Source of the DNA: Poa pratensis
Lineage: Eukaryota > Streptophyta > Magnoliopsida > Poales > Poaceae
Direction of reading: 5' to 3'
Length of the DNA: 64,000 nt
NCBI GenBank assembly: GCA_947311845.1
Contig: CAMZMU010000089.1
Coordinates: 25,011,981-25,075,980 of the forward strand
Position numbers and translations under genes: made by a program. Position 1 is the first letter of the stretch, and each line of letters opens with the position of its first letter. The notes below the pieces were generated by a model. That model was not told where the DNA came from. It worked only from the letters and a program-made list of their open reading frames with translations, and ran no database searches. Shown here one piece after another: positions 58,301-64,000 of the stretch.

Positions 58301-58363
58301 CAGCGGGTCTAGGTTTCGCCGAAGCGGGGCTCCGGAGCGTAGGAACCCACCAAAACCTAGGAG
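55362..58363. repeat. Satellite-like array of about 350-bp units, roughly 8.6 units
   Basis: The anchor gtgaaaactc (ctgaaaactc in the last) recurs at 55691, 56041, 56389, 56740, 57093, 57441, 57792 and 58141, spacings 348-353 bp. Most units contain an inverted repeat ctaccccctt...aagggggtag. Another shared block is accggcttcaccgacttcac. ORFs across the units are out of frame with each other and are not real genes. Confidence 0.93.
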
Positions 58364-58439
58364 CCCTGCTTCTATAAATTTATAATGAAATAAATTATAA
58401 TGTTTAAAATATTAATAAAATGAAAAAAATATTAATGAA

Positions 58440-58825
58440 AAAATGAAAAGCTATATGCCGACGGCATTGCCGTCAGCGTAGAGTCTGAGCAGTTTAAGGT
58501 TAGGGCCCGCGCGCAGGCCTCATCTTCGATCCCAAATTTCCCCCACCCCCGCCCGCCGCCGCCGCGCAGCTCCTCCGGCCAGCCCCGACCCCGCCGCCAA
58601 CCCCGCCCCCTCCACCCGCAGCCCCGACCCCACCGCCGCTGCACCTACCCACCCCCGCCCGCCGCCGCGCAGCTCCTACGGCCGGCCCCGACCCCGCCGC
58701 CAACGCCGCCTCCTCCACCCGCGCAGCTCCTCCACCAGCCATAGCGCCTCCCCTCCGGCCGCTCCTCCACCGCATCTCCTCCACCGAAGCTCCTCCAAGG
58801 TTAGTGCAATTTTTTTTGACAAACT
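58440..58825. other. GC-rich leader region of the CACTA genes
   Basis: It begins with one more palindromic motif (tgccgacggcattgccgtca near 58457) and continues as Pro/Arg/Ala-codon-rich GC DNA. It is probably the promoter/leader; no domain. Confidence 0.4.
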
Positions 58826-59080
58826 GTTAGTTTTAGTGCAATATTATGTTAGTTTTAGGGTTAGTGTGTGTTAGTTTTAGGGTTAGTTTGTATTAGTTTT
58901 AGGGTTAGTGTGTTTAGTTTTAGGGTAGTGCAATGTTAGTTTTAGGTTTAGTGTGTGTTAGTTTTAGGGTTAGTGCAATGTTAGTTTTAGGGTTAGTGTG
59001 TGGTAGTTTTAGGGTTAGTGCCACTGTTAGTTGTAATGATAGTTTTAGGGTTAGAATTAGTAGATTTTAATTGCTCGTTA
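58826..59080. repeat. Degenerate short tandem repeat with gttttagggttag core
   Basis: About a dozen copies of gttagttttagggttagtg-like units. The core resembles the plant telomere repeat TTTAGGG, but spacing and intervening bases show it is a local minisatellite. Confidence 0.8.
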
Positions 59081-59559
59081 GGGTTAGTGATGATTATTAG
59101 GTAAAATAGAGAGATTTTGCTTATATATGTCGATTGTGTGCTTTTTCAGATGACGTAGCTTCCCGCCAGCCACCACCGTCGGTCCCGCGCGTCGTTGCGG
59201 GGCTTCTTCTCCAGCTAAGGAGGGGCCACCTCGGTGCCCCTGTTCGTCGCCCCGCTTCCGGCACGTCATCGACCTTCTCCGGCCACAGATCACGCTTCTA
59301 GGGTATAAACCTTTCGCCTCCCTTGTAATTTTACTGCATAGGTTTTTTCTCTGAAGCTCACCTGCAAGTCGCGTAACCCGAGTCAGATCCCGTCCGGAAG
59401 GGTTACAAATTTATAAATATGCAGGATTGTCCATCTTTGCATATTTATAACCGTACCTCTTTCGGATTGTCCACGTTGGACAGCCCGAGTATGTGTAGAT
59501 TGAGTCGTGTTCCATCTTTGCATATTTATAAAACGTCCTTGAACTGTACTTGTAGGGAG
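59081..59559. other. Intervening region without recognised domain
   Basis: This is where the body of a TnpD-like transposase would be expected upstream of DUF4216. No such domain is readable. A block gtccatctttgcatatttat recurs with variation at about 59430 and 59510. Confidence 0.4.
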
Positions 59560-60378
59560 CTGATCCCAACGTTGAGATGATGGGAGTTGAGATGTGTTTC
59601 CCAAGGTTTTAACCGTACTGTCATGAAGTATGATAAGTGTGATGTGAATGGGTACCGCTTCCATACAGAGGATCACCAGAAGAGTCGCCCGAATGCAAAA
59701 ACTGTAAATACTGGGGTCTTCACCAGAGGGTCCAGAGGAGCCGATGGAGCCGATTACGTTGATTATTACAGAAGGTTAGAGAGGGTATACGAGCTGACGT
59801 TCAATCATACGAACGTAGAACTCAAGCTCATTGTGTTCAAATGCCATTGGTTCGACCCACACAAGGGACCACACGGTGGACAGAGAAGTGACCCTTCCAT
59901 TGGGTTAGTTGAAGTTAAGCCTTCAACCACCTATAGCGGAGCCGATGTCTTTATTGTGGCTCACCAAGCCAAGCAAGTTTATTATTTGCCCTACCCATGC
60001 CAGAAAGAGGGACTCAAGGGCTGGGAAGTCGTGTTCCGGTATCGCCACATGGTAAGCTACCCATGGCCTCCGTCGACGATTACAACAACATTGACCCTAA
60101 AACATACGAGGGAATTTTCTATCAAGAGCAAGAGGATTTCGGGGACTTCGGCTTACAAACGGGCGTCTTGAGGACCTCGAGAACGATGCATACACTCGTG
60201 GTGAGGCAGTGGTGAATCTAAATGACATAGATATGCTCTCGAAGTTACATGCGGCCAATGGCAACGATGACGAGCCTCCACCGTGCGATGAGCCTCCAAC
60301 TTACATCGCACGTGATAGTGATAGTGATAGTGAGAATGAGAATGAGAACCAACTTAATTATGAGACTGATGATTCGAG
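59560..60378 (+). pseudogene. CACTA transposase C-terminal part (DUF4216 domain), truncated
   Basis: The frame at about 59620-60050 reads DVNGYRFHTEDHQKSRPNAK, then NTGVFTRG, YELTFNH, FKCHWFDP, GLVEVKPSTTYSGADVFIVA and QVYYLPYPC. These are the hallmarks of DUF4216, which sits at the C-terminus of plant En/Spm (TnpD-like) transposases. The frame breaks near 60060 and again near 60170. The last part (acidic, SDSDSENENEN) ends near 60378. The N-terminal catalytic domain is missing, so no active transposase can be made. A donor-like gag/gtgacg at 60378 could splice in frame to 60581. Confidence 0.82.
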
Positions 60379-60593
60379 GTGACGGTTTTATGTTTTATGC
60401 TTAGTATTTATTTTTCAACATGCTTCTTAATTGCATTATGTCTTTATGCTTAGTGTCTTTTATGTTTTTATGCTTAGTATTTATTTTTCAAAATGCTTCT
60501 TAATTGCATTACGTCTTTATGCTTAGTGTCTACATTTTATTATGTCTTTATGCTTACTTGTTTTCCCTTTCTCAATGCAGGTGGTTGAACAAT

Positions 60594-63044
60594 ATGAGTC
60601 AAGGCAAGGAAAACACGGTGACCTTGCTTAGTATGTTGCACCAAGAGAAGATTAGACGAAGTGACCAAGCACCAAGGCCCAATTCGCGTTACATTGAGCG
60701 CGGCGCTACGCGAGGAGGACGAGGACAAGGTGGAGGACGAGGTGGAGGTGGAGGACGAGGACGAGGACGCGGTGGAGGCGACGTGGATTCCCAGTTGCCC
60801 TCCGCTTCTGGCGCTTCCCAGTTGCCCTCCGCTTCTGACGACGTGGCTTCCAGTTGCAGGTGCAGGTGGAGTCTATAGATGAGGCGGAGACGGAGTATAG
60901 AGACGAGGCAGAGTCTACACAGGAGGCGAACGTGGAGGTGGAGGCGGCGCCGAAGAAGGTACGGATTCGTGGGGAAGCAAAAGTCCCCAATGAGGACAAG
61001 GGCCTAAAACCGAGGAGGCGAAAGCCCTCATTTTCCTAACAACATTGAGTAAGTGTACAAATTTTGTAACTTTGAACATGTAATTTCATTTTGGTCATAA
61101 CAATTTGGCATATGTACTAATGTTTGATTATGGTGCAGCAATTGGACATGGCCAGTTAAGCCTGCTCGCCACCCTTCGATCTTGCTTGGAGCTCTGATTA
61201 GGAAGTTTTGGCCAGGCATGTACACTCCGGTCCCCGACGGCGAGAAGAAGCTAGCCTATAGTTGGGCGGACTATGAGGCTGCAGATTCCCCGGGCTTCGG
61301 GAAATCTTCTGACGCTGTGATCAACAAGTTTTGGGTAAGACATATTTCTCAAGTTTCATTCATTGTTCATGACCCCACCGTGCTAACTCATGACTCTCAT
61401 AATTTTGTTATGCATGATTGAAGCGGCATTTTCGGCTGCAGGAGGAGGATAGGGCAAACGCGGATAGGACTTTGCGTGGGGCTTGTGTGAGGTTGACACC
61501 GTAGCAGTGGTACAACCAAAAGCATACGTACACCAATAACTTCATGTCTGAGAAGGACGAGAGCACCACGAAGGCGGACAATGTCAAGAAGCGGCCGGAT
61601 ATGACGAAGGAGGATTACATGTCGGTAAGTAATTGTCAATGAGATTCTATATTGCTGCTAAGTTGCCATTGCATTATCTGTTCTTGAATTGAGTATTGCA
61701 TTTTCAGGTTATCCCTGACTAGGCCGGGACAAAGAAGACGCATGCGAGGCATTGGTTACGAGGTGGGTCGGGGCAACCCCGACTTTAACGCCGTGAGCAA
61801 GCGAACAAGGCAAACCGAGGCGACCAAGGAACACACAATGGGGGAAACCGCAACCTAGACCGCTACAAGGAAAAGCTGGTATATACATGGAACGATCTGC
61901 ATTTATTTCCCGTCATGCTCCTACTTGATACACATAACATTTCTTTTCACGATGCAGGAGGTCGATACCGGGGAGCGGAAAACTGACTTGGAAACGTGGA
62001 AGAAGATGAAGGAGAAGAAGCCCGATCTAAAGAAGCCTCAGCCCTCGCTTCCCGAGTACTACGGCTCAGCCGAAGAGGACTTGACTGTCTACTGCAAGGT
62101 TGTCAAGGCTTTTTACCCGGAGGTGGATGACCCCATTCGTGAGGAGACCGACGAGAATTCGGTGGTCCTGGCGGGGCATGGATTGCAGCATGGCCGTACG
62201 CGCGTTCTTAGTAAGAAGGTCAAGCAGGCCATGAGCTTCACGCGTATCCGAGCTACCCTCCCTGACGGCAGCCCCCTTATCCCGCCTCGTCGATCCACCT
62301 CCACCTCCATCGATGTAAGTTTTTCTCATTTTTATCCTCTTTCCGACATTTGTTCCTGCATGGCTATGTTGACGAGATTCACTATTTTCGAAATTGTAGC
62401 CCGATTTCGAGGCGGCCTATGCTTCCGCTCATAAGGAAGTTTGAACCTCGTACCATGAGATGCTGTCAGCTGTAAGTTTCAACCTTTATTTTTGCAAAAG
62501 ATGACAAGTCCCACTTCCCCTAGTTTGAACCTCTATTTCTACAATGTCTGACATCTAAACTATCTTGCAGTCGCTGGTGACGTTTCTTACCACTGGAGAG
62601 CGGGTCGCCCCGACAGGAGAGCAGCCTCCGAGGCCGGGGCCGGCGCAACGGTTTCCATCGAAGGACGAATTCGCTCTCACATACTACTCATCGACCCCGG
62701 TAAGTTCTTTGCCAAACCACCGGTTACCGCTTTCCTTTGCCTCGCAAGTTGCTAACTCTTGCTCAGACATGTAGGGAACGGGATGTTCGGAGAACGAACA
62801 CTTTGGTCGTGCTTCTCTTAGTGCCTCAACGGGTTCGCACGAGATCATCCCGTTTGATCGCGATGGTGGTCGTTCGCCTGGTGCTTCGTCGGGTTCCCTT
62901 GAGATCACACCGCTACATTCCGGTGGTCCTTCTCTTGGTGCTTCGCCTAGTGCTTCGCCTTCTTCTGGTGGTTCTACTGCTGCGCCGAGCCGTCGGTCGC
63001 CTGTTCTCACCGGGGGAGAGATGGGGCTCACCCCATCTCGCTAG
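60594..63044 (+). pseudogene. Ptta/En/Spm family transposon protein (Transposase_24-like), multi-exon with stops
   Basis: The ATG at 60594 follows acceptor atgcag at 60580. The N-terminus has MSQGKENTVTLLSMLHQEK, then a Gly/Arg-rich low-complexity stretch. The next exon (about 61139-61334) reads WPVKPARHPSILLGALIRKF then WADYEAAD and ends at NKFW before donor gtaaga. Another exon (about 61424-61625) has an in-frame TAG. The exon at about 61957-62312 contains LETWKKMKEKK, AEEDLTVYCKVV and HGRTRVLSKKVK, the core of the Ptta/En/Spm family protein. A Ser/Gly-rich last exon (62774-63044) ends in a TAG stop. Frame breaks and stops suggest a pseudogene. Such proteins are thought to bind CACTA ends. 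Confidence 0.72.
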
Positions 63045-63239
63045 ATGTAGGATGATAGCCCTATGTGTGTATCTACTTAATGATATAGCATTTTGCTTCA
63101 TGATATTGCTTGTGATCTATTTGTTTGTTATTATAGCCTATGTGTGATATTATTTTGATATTGCTTGCTCGCATTTTGATACTATTTTACTGTCATTTTT
63201 TCTGAAAAACGAGCTACCAGCAAATTTTTTTAAAAAAAT

Positions 63240-63636
63240 CTGGCAGTCATACGGCGACGGCTTTGCCATCGGCATAGGTTGCCCAGGTGAACCTATGCCG
63301 ACGGCTTTGCCGTCGGCGTATGGCTGCGCTGACAGCCCCAGGCACCGACACGTGTGCATGGCTACGCCGAGGGCAAAGTCGTCGGCGTAGGCTCTACCGT
63401 CGTCAGCTGTCGGTCGTGGCCCCCCCTGTACTTCGCCGACGGCTTGTACGCCGACGTCCCGCGCTAAAGCTACGCCGACGACATTTCATATGCCAACGGC
63501 CAAAAAGGCTGAGCCGAGGGCATATAACGTCGAGGGCCATACGCCGACGGCAGTCGTCGGCGTAGCCTACGCCGAGGGTCTTCGGCCTATGCCGACGGTT
63601 TCAAGCCATCGACGTACCGCCTCAGTCCTGTAGTGA
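63240..63636. repeat. Right subterminal repeats and CACTA terminus
   Basis: About a dozen gccgtcggcgta-type motifs occur in both orientations, including the palindrome gccgacggc-ttt-gccgtcggc near 63298-63318. The element ends in TCCTGTAGTG at 63627-63636. Confidence 0.88.
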
Positions 63637-64000
63637 CTTGAGCTGGTACGTTAACCGAACAATCTCGTTGACGTAATCTTTCCTTCTCTCACTCGCCATG
63701 CATGGTTAGGAAATTAGAAACTACAGTCCTAAATTTTATATGTTCCATATATGGAAGATACTTAGGTCCCGCTTGGTATGTCGTATATTAGGCAAAACGG
63801 TCGTGTGGAATTATGGACGTGTGTGAAAGGATCGAGTAGGTTGACTAGAGGGGGGGGGGGGTGAATAGGCAACTACAAATTTTCTTTTGATACAAATTTG
63901 GGAATTGCTCAAATATAAGTTCTCTAGATATGCAACTAGGTGAACAATCCTATATGATGAGCAATTAACAAGCTAGCAAGATATACTACACAATATAAGC
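63637..64000. other. Flank of the CACTA element; possible start of another LTR element
   Basis: tgtgtgaaaggatcgagtag near 63818, followed by a 12-base G run (63850-63861) and gtgaataggc, resembles the opening of a repeat common in Triticeae DNA, but the family and boundary cannot be fixed from this fragment. Confidence 0.3.

Larger units (their letters stand above)
55050..63636 (+). mobile_element. CACTA (En/Spm) DNA transposon, 8.6 kb, degenerate
   Basis: The right end reads inverted as CACTACAGGACTGAGG (63636 leftward), a canonical CACTA terminus. The left end at about 55050 (aaatactggactcgctacg) matches its outer 12 bases at 9 positions and is less certain. Both ends carry many subterminal GCCGTCGGCGTA-type motifs in both orientations. 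The interior holds a tandem array, a DUF4216 remnant and a Transposase_24-type gene. The catalytic Transposase_21 domain is absent. The 3-bp target duplication could not be confirmed. Confidence 0.82.

Noticed and set aside
58826..59080. Interstitial telomere block
   Set aside because: The TTTAGGG-like cores are separated by other bases in units of about 20 bp, so this is a local minisatellite and not a telomere fusion scar.

Overview
This window is intergenic DNA from a large, repeat-rich grass genome. The spliced Helitron Rep/helicase, the LTR retrotransposons starting TGATACGTC and TGATGACCC, the CACTA element with GCCGTCGGCGTA-type subterminal repeats, and the Stowaway MITE together point to subfamily Pooideae, most likely Triticeae or a near relative. 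I see no intact ordinary single-copy host gene. Nearly all recognisable coding sequence belongs to transposons and is broken by frameshifts or stops. The host-gene signals are fragments: a glutaredoxin exon and an F-box/FBD protein tail.

Layout. 1-4255 is the 3' part of a Helitron with a broken Rep-helicase gene, a terminal hairpin and a CTAG end. 4376-33867 is one old Ty1/copia element on the minus strand, about 5.3 kb when whole. Four later insertions cut it into five pieces, and each insertion has a matching 5-bp target duplication: a minisatellite-rich LTR element without coding sequence (6738-11693, TTGCA); a Ty3/gypsy-like element with gag-protease only (12044-20203, GCCAA); a solo LTR related to it (20939-22535, ACGAC); and a second gag-protease element on the minus strand with an extra spliced-looking ORF (23619-33064, GTAGG). 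34858-35224 is a MITE. 35362-36638 is a Mutator-like element with about 150-bp inverted repeats and a perfect 9-bp target duplication. 36673-41756 is a probable Helitron carrying a glutaredoxin exon and split by a retroposon with a 21-bp target duplication. 41757-46900 holds an F-box/FBD tail mini-gene and a tandem duplication of about 450 bp. A second Helitron 3' end lies at 49637. 51376-53980 holds a Stowaway MITE, a duplicated 404-bp unit split by another retroposon, and a second copy of the 35-kb MITE family. 55050-63636 is a CACTA element that has an array of about 350-bp tandem repeats, a DUF4216 remnant and a Ptta/En/Spm-type (Transposase_24) gene, but no catalytic transposase domain.

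How the parts relate. The two gag-protease elements lack reverse transcriptase and integrase, yet their LTR pairs are nearly identical. They therefore moved recently and must have used enzymes supplied in trans. They share a signal at the 3' end: a hairpin with an AGGA loop next to a purine tract (CTAAGCTTGGGG). The stem sequence differs between the two elements but stays paired. Both also carry extra internal copies of the purine tract. These signals, the accessory ORF with its own leader intron, the minisatellite-built retroelement and the satellite array inside the CACTA element are the most noteworthy observations. All calls were made by eye from sequence; no database search was run.
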